Part shown: piece after piece, positions 34,370 to 44,053 of the stretch
How positions within the stretch are numbered: position 1 is the stretch's first letter
Layout of the letters: each line of letters starts with the position of its first letter
DNA from: Nonomuraea jiangxiensis
Lineage (GTDB): Bacteria; Actinomycetota; Actinomycetes; Streptosporangiales; Streptosporangiaceae
NCBI RefSeq assembly: GCF_900099965.1
Contig: NZ_FNDJ01000018.1
Span: 62,001-126,000, forward strand
Direction: 5' to 3'
Length of the DNA stretch: 64,000 nucleotides
The notes under the pieces: generated by a model
What the model was told of the DNA's origin: nothing
What the model saw: the letters and a program-made list of their open reading frames with translations, nothing else
Database searches by the model: none
Translations under genes and position numbers: made by a program

Positions 34370-36721
34370 ATGCGTGAGTCCGACAGGGCCCAGGCCGCGG
34401 GGCGGGCCGCGGCGCGGGATCTGTTCGAAAAGGTTCGGCTGCGTTATTTCCAGATTCCCCCGGCCGTGCGCCGGGTGCTCTACGTCGTCGTGCTCGTCGC
34501 CACCATGGGCGTGGGCGCCGCGCTCGGCTGGGACCTGCTGAAGACCTTCCCCGTCGCGCTCCTGGTGCTCGCGTTCGTCGCGCTGACCATGCGCTTCCCC
34601 CGTGCCGCCGCCACCGCGCTGGTGGTCGCGGGCTGGGTGGTCCTGGCACTGCCGGTCTACTCCGGGCTGTTCCCGCCCGGCGCGGGCACCGTGCACCTGA
34701 TGGTCGGGCTCGCCCTGCCGGTCGCCGCGGCCGCCCACCTCATCCGCTGGGTGACGCCGTGGATCACCACGGTGGCGGCGCTCGCCCCGGCGGGCGTGCT
34801 CGCCGCCGCCGTCTCCCCGATCTCCGACGAGGCGGCCGTGTGGGCCGCCTGCGCCGTCGCGGCCGCCGTGCTGGTCTACCGCTTCCTGCTCGCCCGCAGG
34901 ACCAGGGCCGCCCGCGCCGCGGCCGAGGAGCGGCAGGTCCGGGTCAGGGCGCGTGAGGGCAGGCCGGAGGCGCCCGCCGACAAGCAGGGCGCGCCCCCGC
35001 AGATCTCCGTCGAAGACGCGCTCAGCGAGCTGGAGAGCATGGTCGGCCTGGCCCCGGTCAAGGAGCAGGTGCGCTCGATCGCCGCCTCCATCGAGGCCTC
35101 CCGGCTCAGGGCCGAGGCCGGCTACACCACCGACCGGCCCACCAGGCACTTCGTCTTCCTCGGCCCGCCCGGCACCGGCAAGACCAGCGTGGCCCGCGCG
35201 GTCGCCAAGATCTTCTACGCGTTCGGCCTGCTGGAGACCCCCTATGTGGTCGAGGCGCAGCGGGCCGACCTGGTGGGCGAGTTCCTGGGCGCGACCGCGA
35301 TCAAGACCAACGAGCTGGTCGACCGGGCGCTCGGCGGCGTGCTGTTCATCGACGAGGCGTACGGTCTGGTCAACTCCTCCGACGGGCAGCCCGACCGGTT
35401 CGGCGCCGAAGCCGTGCAGACCCTGCTCAAGCGCGCCGAGGACGACCGGGAGCGGCTGATCATCATCCTGGCCGGCTACGAGCAGGAGATGAGCTCGTTC
35501 CTGTCCAGCAACCCGGGCCTGGCCAGCCGGTTCGCCACGCGCGTGCGCTTCCCCGGCTACTCCCCCGCTGAGCTGGTCGAGGTCACCGAGCTGCTGCAGC
35601 GGCGCCGCGGCGACGCGATGGGCCCCGAGACCAGGCGCACGCTGCTCGGCCTGTTCGAGGACGTGCACCGGCGCGGCCTGGTCGACGAGCTGGGCAACGC
35701 CAGGTTCGCGCGCAGCCTGGTCGAGGCCGCCGCGCAGGCCCGCGACGTACGGGTGGTGGGCGCCGGCGGCACCCCGACCACCCAGGACCTGGTGACCACC
35801 ACCACGCCCGACGTGACCAAGGCGTTCGACGAGCTGACCGCGCGCTTCCGCGGCTACGTCGCCACGCCCACGCTGGAGGAGGCGCTGGCCGACCTCGACA
35901 GGATGGCGGGCCTGGCCCCCGTCAAGCGGCAGGTGCACGCCATCGCGGCCCAGCTCCAGGTGGCGCGCATGCGGCAGGAGCGCGGGCTGCCCACGCCGCC
36001 GCAGACGAGGCATTTCGTGTTCGTCGGGCCGCCGGGCACCGGCAAGACCACGGTCGCCCGGGTCCTCGGCCGGGTCTTCGCCGCGCTCGGCCTGCTGGCC
36101 AGGCCCGACGTGGTCGAGGCGCACCGGGCCGACCTGGTCGGGCAGCACCTCGGCGCGACCGCGATCAAGACCAACGAGCTGGTCGACCGGGCGCTCGGCG
36201 GCGTGCTGTTCATCGACGAGGCCTACGGCCTGCTCAACCCCGGCTACCAGGGCGGCGACGCGTTCGGCGCCGAGGCCGTGCAGACCCTGCTCAAACGCGC
36301 CGAGGACGACCGCGACCGGCTCGTCATCGTGCTGGCCGGCTACGAGCGCGAGATGGACTCCTTCCTGGCCACCAACCCCGGCCTGGCCAGCCGGTTCAAC
36401 CAGCGCGTCGCCTTCCCCAGCTACTCCCCCGCCGAGCTGTCGGAGATCTCGGTGCTGCTGGCGGAGAAGTCGGGCGACACGTTCGACGAAGAGGCGCTGC
36501 GCAACCTCGACGAGGTGTTCGCCTGGGTGTGTGGGGAGCGGCTGATCGACGGGCTGGGCAACGGCCGGTTCGCCCGGTCGCTGTTCGAGCGGGCCGCCAT
36601 GCGCCGCGACGTGCGGCTGGCCGCCCACGCTTCGCGCGGCGGGTCCGCCAGCTCGGCCGACCTGACGACGATCACGGGTGAGGACGTGCGGACCGCCGTG
36701 GACGAGCTGTCCGGGCGTTGA
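34370..36721 (+). CDS. Membrane-anchored protein with two CbxX/EccA-type AAA+ modules
   Basis: A 783-residue protein. The first about 180 residues hold four to six hydrophobic segments; a charged linker leads to two homologous AAA+ modules (about 205-475 and 495-780). Each has a Walker A GPPGTGKTS/T, the conserved LVGEFLGATAIKTNELVD-type or LVGQHLGATAIKT pore-side segment, Walker B VLFIDEAYGL, sensor region ILAGYEQEM / VLAGYEREM and LASRF. The modules resemble CbxX/CfxQ and the type VII secretion ATPase EccA. Both sets of catalytic motifs look intact. ATG at 34370 lies 4 nt after GGAGG. No type VII secretion genes are nearby. Confidence 0.85.
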   Translation: MRESDRAQAAGRAAARDLFEKVRLRYFQIPPAVRRVLYVVVLVATMGVGAALGWDLLKTFPVALLVLAFVALTMRFPRAAATALVVAGWVVLALPVYSGLFPPGAGTVHLMVGLALPVAAAAHLIRWVTPWITTVAALAPAGVLAAAVSPISDEAAVWAACAVAAAVLVYRFLLARRTRAARAAAEERQVRVRAREGRPEAPADKQGAPPQISVEDALSELESMVGLAPVKEQVRSIAASIEASRLRAEAGYTTDRPTRHFVFLGPPGTGKTSVARAVAKIFYAFGLLETPYVVEAQRADLVGEFLGATAIKTNELVDRALGGVLFIDEAYGLVNSSDGQPDRFGAEAVQTLLKRAEDDRERLIIILAGYEQEMSSFLSSNPGLASRFATRVRFPGYSPAELVEVTELLQRRRGDAMGPETRRTLLGLFEDVHRRGLVDELGNARFARSLVEAAAQARDVRVVGAGGTPTTQDLVTTTTPDVTKAFDELTARFRGYVATPTLEEALADLDRMAGLAPVKRQVHAIAAQLQVARMRQERGLPTPPQTRHFVFVGPPGTGKTTVARVLGRVFAALGLLARPDVVEAHRADLVGQHLGATAIKTNELVDRALGGVLFIDEAYGLLNPGYQGGDAFGAEAVQTLLKRAEDDRDRLVIVLAGYEREMDSFLATNPGLASRFNQRVAFPSYSPAELSEISVLLAEKSGDTFDEEALRNLDEVFAWVCGERLIDGLGNGRFARSLFERAAMRRDVRLAAHASRGGSASSADLTTITGEDVRTAVDELSGR

Positions 36722-36736
36722 CCGGCGGCATTGACG

Positions 36737-36796
36737 CCCTCCGGACGGAAGCCTCCGCCCTCCCGGAGGGAAGCCCTTCGCCGGGAAGGCGGGGCC
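36737..36796 (+). terminator. Inverted-repeat cluster after the AAA+ gene
   Basis: CCTCCGG / CCGGAGG (36739-36769 span) and CCTTC-GCCGG-GAAGG (near 36774-36788) form possible stem-loops between the AAA+ stop and the transporter operon. Exact terminator structure is uncertain. Confidence 0.4.
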
Positions 36797-36901
36797 CCGG
36801 CCCATGGCATGTCGTCCCATAGTGTCGGCGTGATGTCGTAGAGTGAGCGGCGTCGGCGACAAGCCGGCGCTACGTGCGGGTGGCGCGTCGGAGGGGGAGC
36901 G

Positions 36902-37885
36902 ATGGCGGGGTTCCTGGCCCGCAGGCTGCTCAACTACGCGGTGCTCATCGTGGTGGCCGCCAGTCTCGCCTACCTGCTGGCGGCCATCGCCCTCGACCCC
37001 CGCTCCAACTACGCCGACCGCACCCCCAAACCGCCGGCGACCGTCGTCGACGCCCAGCTCACCGCGCTCAACCTCAACGACAAGACGCCGCTGCTGCAGC
37101 GTTACGCCACCTGGGCGGGCGGCGTGCTCCACGGCGACTTCGGCAAGTCCGTCGCCGGCGCCTCGGTCAACGAGGATCTCAAGCGCCGCATGGGCGTCAC
37201 GTTCCGGCTCGTCATGCTGGGGCTGATCTGCGGGAGCCTGCTCGGGGTGCTGCTCGGCGCCGCCGCCGCGGTCCGGCAGTACGGCTGGTTCGACCGGCTC
37301 ACGACCGGCGTGTCCTTCGTGGTGCTGGCCGTGCCGGTGGTCGTGCTGGCCAACATCCTGATCCTGCTGGCGTCCTGGGCCAACTTCCGCCTCTTCGACC
37401 GCCAGGTGTTCCTGGTCAGCGGCGAATACAGCGTCGGGCTGGAGGCCGGGTTCTGGGGGCACGTGGTCGACCGGCTGCAGCACCTGATCCTGCCCACGGT
37501 CTCACTGTCCGTGGGGCTCATCGCCGTCTTCAGCCGCTACCAGCGCAACATGATGCTCGACGTGATCGGCGCCGACTTCGTGCGCACCGCGCTGGCCAAG
37601 GGGCTGAGCAGGCGGCAGGCGCTCACCCGGCACGCGCTGCGGACCGCGCTGATCCCGGTGATGACCTATTTCGCGTTCACGTTCGGGGCGCTGCTGACGG
37701 GGGCCACGTTCACCGAGAAGATCTTCGGCTGGCACGGGCTGGGCGAGCAGCTGATCAACTCGATCTTCACCAACGACGTCAACACGGTGGCCGCCATCTC
37801 CTTCCTGGCGGCCGTGTCCGTGCTGTGCGCCTCGCTGGCCTCCGACCTGCTGCACGCGGCGCTCGACCCGAGGGTGCGGGCCTGA
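36902..37885 (+). CDS. Peptide/nickel-type ABC transporter permease (DppB-like)
   Basis: A 327-residue DppB-type permease. It begins with the typical FLARRLLNYAVLIVVAASLAYLLAA segment, contains TFRLVMLGLICGSLLGVLLG and the EAA loop AALAKGLSRRQALTRHALRTALIP, followed by FTFGALLTGATFTEKIFGWHGLG. First gene of a four-gene operon. The ATG follows GGAGGGGGAGCG. Stop and next start share one base (TGATG). It forms the channel for an oligopeptide or related cargo. Confidence 0.93.
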   Translation: MAGFLARRLLNYAVLIVVAASLAYLLAAIALDPRSNYADRTPKPPATVVDAQLTALNLNDKTPLLQRYATWAGGVLHGDFGKSVAGASVNEDLKRRMGVTFRLVMLGLICGSLLGVLLGAAAAVRQYGWFDRLTTGVSFVVLAVPVVVLANILILLASWANFRLFDRQVFLVSGEYSVGLEAGFWGHVVDRLQHLILPTVSLSVGLIAVFSRYQRNMMLDVIGADFVRTALAKGLSRRQALTRHALRTALIPVMTYFAFTFGALLTGATFTEKIFGWHGLGEQLINSIFTNDVNTVAAISFLAAVSVLCASLASDLLHAALDPRVRA

Positions 37886-38793
37886 TGACGCTGTCCGACG
37901 AGGAGCTGGCCGAGGAGCTGACCGACGGCACGGCCTATCGGGCCCCGTCGCGGCTGCGGGTGGTCACCGGGCGTTTCTTCCGCTCGACGCAGGGGCGGAT
38001 CGGGTTCGCGGTGCTCGCGCTGATGTTCCTGCTGGCCTTCGCGGGGCCGCTGGTCAACCGGTGGTCCTACACCGACAAGGACCTCACCGCGTTCATGCGG
38101 CCCCCATCGGCCGACCATTGGTTTGGAACGCTCCAGACGGGCTCCGACGTCTTCGCGGTGACGCTGCGCGGGATGCAGAAGTCGCTGATCGTGGGGCTGC
38201 TGGCGGCGCTGGTGTCCACGGCGCTGGCGGCCGTGGTGGGGGCGTTCGCCGGCTATTTCCGCGGCTGGACCGAACGGTCGCTGACCTGGCTGACCGACCT
38301 GCTGCTGGTGCTGCCCGCGTTCCTCATCCTGGCGATCATCTCGCCGCTGTTCGGCTCGGGGCAGTGGGTGGTGTTCGTGATCATGCTGGCGCTGTTCCTG
38401 TGGATGGTCACCTCCAAGATCGTCAGGGGGATGGCGATCTCGGTGAAGGAGCGGGAGTTCGTCCAGGCCGCGCGTTACATGGGGGTGCCGCCGGTGCGGA
38501 TCATCTTCCGGCACGTGATCCCCAACCTGTCGTCGCTGCTCATCGTGGACGCCACGCTCAACGTGAGCGCCGCGATCCTCACCGAGACCTCGCTGTCCTA
38601 CTTCGGGTTCGGCATCCAGCCGCCGGACGTGTCGTTCGGCACGCTCATCGCCGACGGCTCCAGGACGGCCGTCTACGCGCCGTGGACGTTCTGGTTCGTG
38701 GCGGGGCTGCTGGTGGTGACCGTGCTGGCGGTCAACCTCATGGGCGACGCGCTGCGTGACGCCTTCGATCCGTCCGCCAAGAGGTCACGATGA
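37885..38793 (+). CDS. Peptide/nickel-type ABC transporter permease (DppC-like)
   Basis: A 302-residue DppC-type permease with an N-terminal cytoplasmic extension (TLSDEELAEELTDGTAYRAPSR), TM1 IGFAVLALMFLLAFAGPLV, a periplasmic-type region HWFGTLQTGSDVFA, the EAA loop VQAARYMGVPPVRIIFRHVIPN and ETSLSYFGFGIQPP. It pairs with the upstream DppB-like protein. The stop overlaps the ATPase start by ATGA. Confidence 0.93.
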   Translation: MTLSDEELAEELTDGTAYRAPSRLRVVTGRFFRSTQGRIGFAVLALMFLLAFAGPLVNRWSYTDKDLTAFMRPPSADHWFGTLQTGSDVFAVTLRGMQKSLIVGLLAALVSTALAAVVGAFAGYFRGWTERSLTWLTDLLLVLPAFLILAIISPLFGSGQWVVFVIMLALFLWMVTSKIVRGMAISVKEREFVQAARYMGVPPVRIIFRHVIPNLSSLLIVDATLNVSAAILTETSLSYFGFGIQPPDVSFGTLIADGSRTAVYAPWTFWFVAGLLVVTVLAVNLMGDALRDAFDPSAKRSR

Positions 38794-40811
38794 GCCCGGT
38801 CCTCGAAGTCAGCGACCTCACGGTGAGCTTCGGCGGCGTGCCCGCCGTGCGCGGGGTGAGCTATTCCGTACGCCCCGGCGAGGTGCTCGGCATCGTCGGC
38901 GAGTCGGGCTCGGGCAAGTCGGTCGCCTCGGCGGCCATCATGGGGCTGCTGCCGCCGGGGGCGCGGGTCACCGGGTCCGTGCGCCTGCACGGCAGGGAGC
39001 TGATCGGGGCCTCGCAGCGGCAACTGGCCGCCTTCCGCGGCAAGAGCATCTCCATGGTGTTCCAGGACCCGTTGTCCGCGCTCACCCCGGTCTACCGGGT
39101 GGGTGACCAGATCGCCGAGGCCGTACGCGCCCACCAGCGGGTCAGCAAGGAAAACGCCATGGTCAAGGCCGTGGAGCTGCTGGACCTGGTGGGCATCCCG
39201 CGGCCCTCCGAGCGGGCGCTGGCCTTCCCGCACGAGTTCTCCGGCGGGATGCGGCAGCGGGTGGTGATCGCGATGGCCATCGCCAACGACCCCGACGTGA
39301 TCATCTGCGACGAGCCGACCACGGCGCTCGACGTCACCATCCAGGCCCAGGTGCTGGAGGTGCTCAAGCGGGCCCAGGCCAAGACCGGCGCCGCGATCAT
39401 CATGATCACGCATGATCTCGGGGTGGTGGCCGGGTTCGCGGACCGGGTGCTGGTCATGTACGCCGGGCGGGCCGTCGAGGTGGGCGCGGTGGACGACATC
39501 TACTACCGGATGCGGATGCCGTACACCGCCGGGCTGCTCGGCTCGATCCCGCGCGTGGACCGGGGGCGGCAGCCGCTGGTGCCGATCGAGGGCCACCCGC
39601 CCTCCCCCGCGGCGCTGCCGCCCGGGTGCCCGTTCGCGCCGCGCTGCCCGATGCGCGTCGAGGCGTGCGACGACCGGGAGCCGCCGCTGTTCGAGGTGGG
39701 CGCCGGGCACGGGGCGGCGTGCATCCGCTGGGAGGAGGTGCGGCCGGACGGCCTCGCCCGGCAGGCTGCGGCGGGCGACACGTCCCGGCTGCGGGTGCGC
39801 GGGGAGCGGACGGTGCTGGCGGTGCGCGGCCTGGTCAAGGACTATCCGCTGCTCCGCGGGGCGGTGTTCAAGCGCAGGGTGGGCACGGTGCACGCGGTGG
39901 CCGGGGTCAGCTTCGACATCCGGCAGGGCGAGACGCTGGGGCTGGTCGGCGAGTCGGGCAGCGGCAAGACGACCACGCTGACGCAGATCCTGGAGCTGGT
40001 GCCGCCGCAGCGGGGCCGCGTCGTCGTGCTCGGTCACGACACCGCGCGGCTGAGCCGGGGCGAGCGCACGGAGATCAGGCGTGACATGCAGGTCGTCTTC
40101 CAGGACCCGCTGGCCTCGCTCGACCCGCGCATGACGGTGCACGACATCCTGGCCGAGCCGCTGCGCACCCACGGCAGGCCCGCCGGCCGGCGCATCCGCG
40201 AGCTGCTCGCCCTGGTCGGGCTGGAGTCCTCGCACGCCGCCCGCTATCCGCAGGACTTCTCCGGCGGGCAGCGGCAGCGCATCGGCATCGCCAGGGCGCT
40301 CGCGCTGGAGCCGCGGCTGCTGGTGCTGGACGAGCCGGTCTCCGCGCTGGACGTGTCGATCCAGGCCGGGGTGATCAACCTGCTCGACTCGCTGAAGGAC
40401 CGGCTCGGGCTGTCCTACCTGTTCGTGGCGCACGACCTGGCCGTGGTGCGGCACATCGCCGACCGGGTGGCGGTGATGTACCTGGGGAGGATCGCCGAGA
40501 TCGGCCAGGTGGAGGCCGTCTATGACGCTCCGGCGCATCCGTACACGCAGGCGCTGCTGTCGGCGATCCCGCTGCCCGACCCGGTGCGCGAGCGCTCGCG
40601 GGAGCGGATCCTGCTCGAAGGCGACCTGCCCAGCCCCGCCAACCCCCCGTCGGGCTGCCGGTTCCGCACCCGGTGCCCGAAGTTCCGCGCCGAACTCACC
40701 GACGAGGAGCGCAGCCTCTGCGTGACCGTCGAGCCCGAGGTGCGACCGCTGAACGGTGCCACGGACCAGGGCGCGGCCTGCCATTACGCCGAGAAGCGTG
40801 GAGTCGTCTAG
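38790..40811 (+). CDS. Fused dual ATPase of peptide-type ABC transporter (DppD-DppF)
   Basis: A 673-residue protein joining two ABC ATPases that are usually separate subunits. First half: Walker A GESGSGKSVAS, signature FSGGMRQRVVIAMA, Walker B VIICDEPTTALD, and an oligopeptide-type C-terminal region with CPFAPRCPMRVEACDD. Second half: GESGSGKTTTL, FSGGQRQRIGIARAL, LLVLDEPVSALD, and GCRFRTRCPKFRAELTDEER. The Cys-rich tails are typical of oligo/dipeptide transporter ATPases. Both halves appear catalytically complete. Translation is coupled to the DppC-like permease. Confidence 0.94.
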   Translation: MSPVLEVSDLTVSFGGVPAVRGVSYSVRPGEVLGIVGESGSGKSVASAAIMGLLPPGARVTGSVRLHGRELIGASQRQLAAFRGKSISMVFQDPLSALTPVYRVGDQIAEAVRAHQRVSKENAMVKAVELLDLVGIPRPSERALAFPHEFSGGMRQRVVIAMAIANDPDVIICDEPTTALDVTIQAQVLEVLKRAQAKTGAAIIMITHDLGVVAGFADRVLVMYAGRAVEVGAVDDIYYRMRMPYTAGLLGSIPRVDRGRQPLVPIEGHPPSPAALPPGCPFAPRCPMRVEACDDREPPLFEVGAGHGAACIRWEEVRPDGLARQAAAGDTSRLRVRGERTVLAVRGLVKDYPLLRGAVFKRRVGTVHAVAGVSFDIRQGETLGLVGESGSGKTTTLTQILELVPPQRGRVVVLGHDTARLSRGERTEIRRDMQVVFQDPLASLDPRMTVHDILAEPLRTHGRPAGRRIRELLALVGLESSHAARYPQDFSGGQRQRIGIARALALEPRLLVLDEPVSALDVSIQAGVINLLDSLKDRLGLSYLFVAHDLAVVRHIADRVAVMYLGRIAEIGQVEAVYDAPAHPYTQALLSAIPLPDPVRERSRERILLEGDLPSPANPPSGCRFRTRCPKFRAELTDEERSLCVTVEPEVRPLNGATDQGAACHYAEKRGVV

Positions 40812-40842
40812 ACCTCGCTCAGACCAGGAGGAATCCGCTCAG

Positions 40843-42537
40843 ATGAAAACGTTCTATCTTGTCGTGGCCGTCGCCGCGTCTTTGTGCCTGACGGGCTGCG
40901 GCGACGGCGTGGGGAACGCGCCGCGGGCCGGGGGTCTCAGCGGGGACGAGCCCACGATCAAGGCCTTCGACATCAACCAGCAGCCCCGCGACAAGGTCAA
41001 GGACGGCGGGACGCTGCGGTGGGGCATCAACGAGTTCCCCACACAGTGGAACCGTAACCACGTCGACGGCAACCTGGCCGTTGCCGCCGCGATCAGCAAC
41101 GCGCTGCTGCCCTCGCCGTTCGTGTCCGACGAGAAGGCGGACATCTCCCCCGACCGCGAATACCTGCTGGACGCCAAGGTCACCGAGCAGCAGCCCAAGC
41201 AGGTGGTCACCTACACGCTCAACCCCAGGGCCAGGTGGTCCACCGGGCAACCGATCACGTGGGCCGACTACCAGGCGCAGTGGCACGCGCTCAACGGGCG
41301 TGACCCCGCCTTCCACATCGCCTCCTCCACCGGCTACCAGGACATCGAGAAGGTGGCGCGGGGCAAGGACGACTACGAGGTGGTGGTGACGTTCGCACGG
41401 CCGTTCGGGGACTGGCAGGCGCTGTTCGGGCCGCTGCTGCCCGCCGCCACCAACCGGACGGCCCACGCCTTCAACACCTCCTGGCTGAACAAGATCCCGG
41501 TGACGGCCGGGCCGTTCAAGTTCGGCGGGTTCGACCAGACCGCCAAGACCATCACCCTGGTACGCGACGACAAGTGGTGGGGCAACCGGGCCAAGCTCGA
41601 CAAGATCATCTTTCGGGCGTCCGAGCAGGACTCGCTGATCGGCGCGTTCAGCAACGGCGAGCTGGACATCATCGACGTGGGGCCCTCCGCTCCCGACTAC
41701 GCCCGCGCCAAGTCCACGGCGGGCGCCCAGGTGCGGCAGGCGGCCGGGCCCGACTTCCGGCACTTCACCTTCAACGGGTCGAGCGAGCTGCTCAAGGACC
41801 GGAACGTGCGCCAGGCCATCCAGCTCGGCATCAACCGCCAGGCCATCGCGCAGTCCGACCTGCAGGGCCTCGACTGGCCGATTGCCCTGCTGAACAACCA
41901 CTTCTTCATGAACACCCAGGAGGGCTACCAGGACAACGCCGGGAGCCTGGGCCGCTACGACCCGGGCCGCGCCCGGCAGCTGCTGGACGCGGCCGGGTGG
42001 CGGCTGAGCGGCGGCGACCCGGTCAGGCGCAAGAACGGCAAGCCCCTTGAGCTGCGCTTCGTGGTGCCGACCGGGGTGCAGATCAGCAAGGCAGAAGGGG
42101 AGCTGGCGCAGAGCATGCTCGGCCAGATCGGCGTGAAGCTGAACATCAAGGCGGTGCCGAGCGACGACTTCTTCACCAACTACGTGATCCCCGGGAACTT
42201 CGACATCACGCCCTTCGCCTACATCGGCACGCCGTTCCCGGTCTCCAGCAGCTACGGGATCTACGCCAACTCGCCCGACGGCAAGACATGGAACGCGAAC
42301 TTCGGACGGATCGGGTCGCCGGAGATCGACCAGGCCATGAGCGCGGCGGGGCAGAGCCTGGACCCGGTGCGGGCGCGCGAGGCGGCCAACAAGGCGGACG
42401 CGCTGATCTGGCAGGAGGTGAACGTGCTGCCGCTCTACCAGCGACCACAGAACGTGGCGGCCAAGGAGACGCTGGCCAACGTGGGAGCGCGCGGTTTCTT
42501 CGACCTCCGCTACGAGGACATCGGTTTCACCGGCTGA
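40843..42537 (+). CDS. SBP_bac_5 solute-binding lipoprotein of the peptide transporter
   Basis: A 564-residue family 5 solute-binding lipoprotein, with the lipobox SLCLTGC after a short signal, then GGTLRWGINEFPTQWNRNHVD, RARWSTGQPITWADYQAQW and a long C-terminal lobe (NVRQAIQLGINRQAIAQ). AGGAGGA lies about 11 nt upstream of the ATG. It is the last gene of the operon, 31 bp after the ATPase; binding proteins more often come first. It captures the cargo outside the membrane. Cargo could be a peptide, metal complex or siderophore-like compound. Confidence 0.92.
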   Translation: MKTFYLVVAVAASLCLTGCGDGVGNAPRAGGLSGDEPTIKAFDINQQPRDKVKDGGTLRWGINEFPTQWNRNHVDGNLAVAAAISNALLPSPFVSDEKADISPDREYLLDAKVTEQQPKQVVTYTLNPRARWSTGQPITWADYQAQWHALNGRDPAFHIASSTGYQDIEKVARGKDDYEVVVTFARPFGDWQALFGPLLPAATNRTAHAFNTSWLNKIPVTAGPFKFGGFDQTAKTITLVRDDKWWGNRAKLDKIIFRASEQDSLIGAFSNGELDIIDVGPSAPDYARAKSTAGAQVRQAAGPDFRHFTFNGSSELLKDRNVRQAIQLGINRQAIAQSDLQGLDWPIALLNNHFFMNTQEGYQDNAGSLGRYDPGRARQLLDAAGWRLSGGDPVRRKNGKPLELRFVVPTGVQISKAEGELAQSMLGQIGVKLNIKAVPSDDFFTNYVIPGNFDITPFAYIGTPFPVSSSYGIYANSPDGKTWNANFGRIGSPEIDQAMSAAGQSLDPVRAREAANKADALIWQEVNVLPLYQRPQNVAAKETLANVGARGFFDLRYEDIGFTG

Positions 42538-42573
42538 TCCTCCGGGCGGGGGCGGGATGTCGGTGTCCTGGTG

Positions 42574-42579
42574 TACTAG
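42574..42579 (+). promoter_or_regulatory. Probable -10 box (TACTAG), leaderless
   Basis: TACTAG ends 7 nt before the GTG at 42587; no ribosome-binding site is visible. Confidence 0.5.
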
Positions 42580-42586
42580 TGAACGC

Positions 42587-43681
42587 GTGACAACCAAACT
42601 CACCTGGCCCCAGATCCTGGCGTGGCGGCTGCGCAGGCAGTTCGTGAGCGCGGCCGACGGGCCCGACGCCGTGGCCGTCGCGCGCCGGTTATGCGGCGTG
42701 CAGGCCCAGGTCGCCTCCTCGGCCCGGCTCGCGGTGGCGATCAGGAGCGCCAAGCCCGATCCCGGGGAGATCGACACGGCCCTGTGGACCGACCGTACGC
42801 TGGTCAAGACCTGGCTCATGCGCGGCGGCACCCTGCATCTCGTCCCCGCCGACGAGCTGGCCGACTACTGCGCGGCCCTGAGCACCCTGCGGTTCTGGGA
42901 GAAGGGGTCGTGGCAGCGCGGCCACGCCGTCACCGCCGGGGAGATCGCGGCGATCATCGACGCCGTGCCCCGGGTCCTGTCCGGGCCGCCGATGACGCGC
43001 GAGGAGCTGGTCGACGCCGTGGTGGCGGCGACGGGGCAGCCCCACCTGACGAGGGCGCTCACGTCCGGGTGGGGGGCGCTGCTCAAGCCGCTGAGCCGCC
43101 TGGGCGAGCTCTGCTACGGCCCGCCCCGCGACGGCCGGGTGACCTTCACCACCCCGCGCACCTGGCTCCCCGGCTGGGCGGGCACGCTGCCGCCGCCCGA
43201 GGAGGCCGGGGTCCGGCTGGTGCGGGCCTTCCTGGGCGCGCACGGGCCGGCGACGCAGGAGATGTTCGACAAGTGGCTGTTCGGGGGCGTGGCCCGCAAG
43301 GCGATGCTCAAGTCCTGGTTCCGTGAGCTGGCTCCGGAGCTGACGGAGGTGGAGACCGACGACGGGCCGGCGTTGCTCGCCCTGACCGAGCATCTCGACG
43401 ACCTGGCCGCCACCCGCCCGTCCACGGAGGTGCACCTGCTGCCCGGGTTCGACCAGTACATCCTGGCCGCGCCCCGCGACCTCGCGCCGCTCCTCCCGCC
43501 CGCGCTCAAGCCCAAGGTCAGCCGCCAGGCAGGCTGGATCTCCCCCGTGGTCGTCCACGAGGGCCGGGTCGCGGGGGTCTGGGAGGCCAGGGACGGCGCG
43601 ATCACGCTCGACCTCGCCACGCCGGTGCCCGAGGGGCCGCTCGACGAGGCGGTCTCCCGGGTGCGCTGCTTACTGCCCTGA
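42587..43681 (+). CDS. Winged-helix DNA-binding / AlkZ-like DNA glycosylase family protein
   Basis: A 364-residue HTH_42 (YcaQ/AlkZ-type) protein. The conserved N-terminal region has ARRLCGVQAQVASSARLA, in which QAQ corresponds to the QxQ motif of AlkZ crosslink glycosylases, then LVKTWLMRGGTLHLVPADEL, and a central winged-helix region LVRAFLGAHGPATQEMFDKWL. The C-terminal part ends VHEGRVAGVWEARDGAITLDL. AlkZ of Streptomyces unhooks azinomycin crosslinks; many paralogues lack a known substrate. The GTG at 42587 was chosen as leaderless start over the ATG at 42557. Confidence 0.85.
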   Translation: MTTKLTWPQILAWRLRRQFVSAADGPDAVAVARRLCGVQAQVASSARLAVAIRSAKPDPGEIDTALWTDRTLVKTWLMRGGTLHLVPADELADYCAALSTLRFWEKGSWQRGHAVTAGEIAAIIDAVPRVLSGPPMTREELVDAVVAATGQPHLTRALTSGWGALLKPLSRLGELCYGPPRDGRVTFTTPRTWLPGWAGTLPPPEEAGVRLVRAFLGAHGPATQEMFDKWLFGGVARKAMLKSWFRELAPELTEVETDDGPALLALTEHLDDLAATRPSTEVHLLPGFDQYILAAPRDLAPLLPPALKPKVSRQAGWISPVVVHEGRVAGVWEARDGAITLDLATPVPEGPLDEAVSRVRCLLP

Positions 43682-43713
43682 GCTGACCGGTGACGGCCAT
43701 CACCTGGCGGTTC

Positions 43714-43959
43714 TCAGGTGCTGGCCATCACCCGGTCGACGATGCCCTGAGTGCCCTCCTCGCGGGCGCAGTGGGCGCAGCAGTACCAGTGCTCGCCCGA
43801 CTGGACGCCATGCCCGATGACCTTGGTGCCGCAGTGTTCGCACACCGGTGCCATCGCCTCGATCGCGCACTGGAAACTGTCGAAAGTGTGCGCCGCTCCC
43901 TGCGCGTGCACCTCGAACGCCATGTCGTAGTCGTTGCCACAGGTCTCGCAGACAGCCAT
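43714..43959 (-). CDS. Small zinc-ribbon-like protein, 81 aa
   Basis: Begins MAVCETCGNDYDMAFEV and contains a second pair VCEHCGTKVIGHGV and a third cluster YCCAHCAREEG, so up to seven Cys and several His could bind two zinc ions. I recall similar small Cys-rich proteins in actinomycetes, sometimes labelled metallothionein-like, but I cannot assign a family. ATG at 43959 has GGGGAG upstream; the frame extending to 44022 is not preferred. Convergent with the AlkZ-like gene. Confidence 0.75.
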   Translation of the reverse strand: MAVCETCGNDYDMAFEVHAQGAAHTFDSFQCAIEAMAPVCEHCGTKVIGHGVQSGEHWYCCAHCAREEGTQGIVDRVMAST

Positions 43960-44053
43960 GGTGACTCCCCTTCGCAGTCGGTCAGCCCGGGGATACCCGG
44001 TTCCTGGTTGCCTCTTCCCCAAGCGACGGCCATATTCCGGCGTTCCACCCCTG

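Noticed and set aside
34310..37483. 1057-codon minus-strand ORF
   Set aside because: Shadow of the AAA+ and permease genes, typical of GC-rich third positions; His/Arg/Gly-rich without domains.
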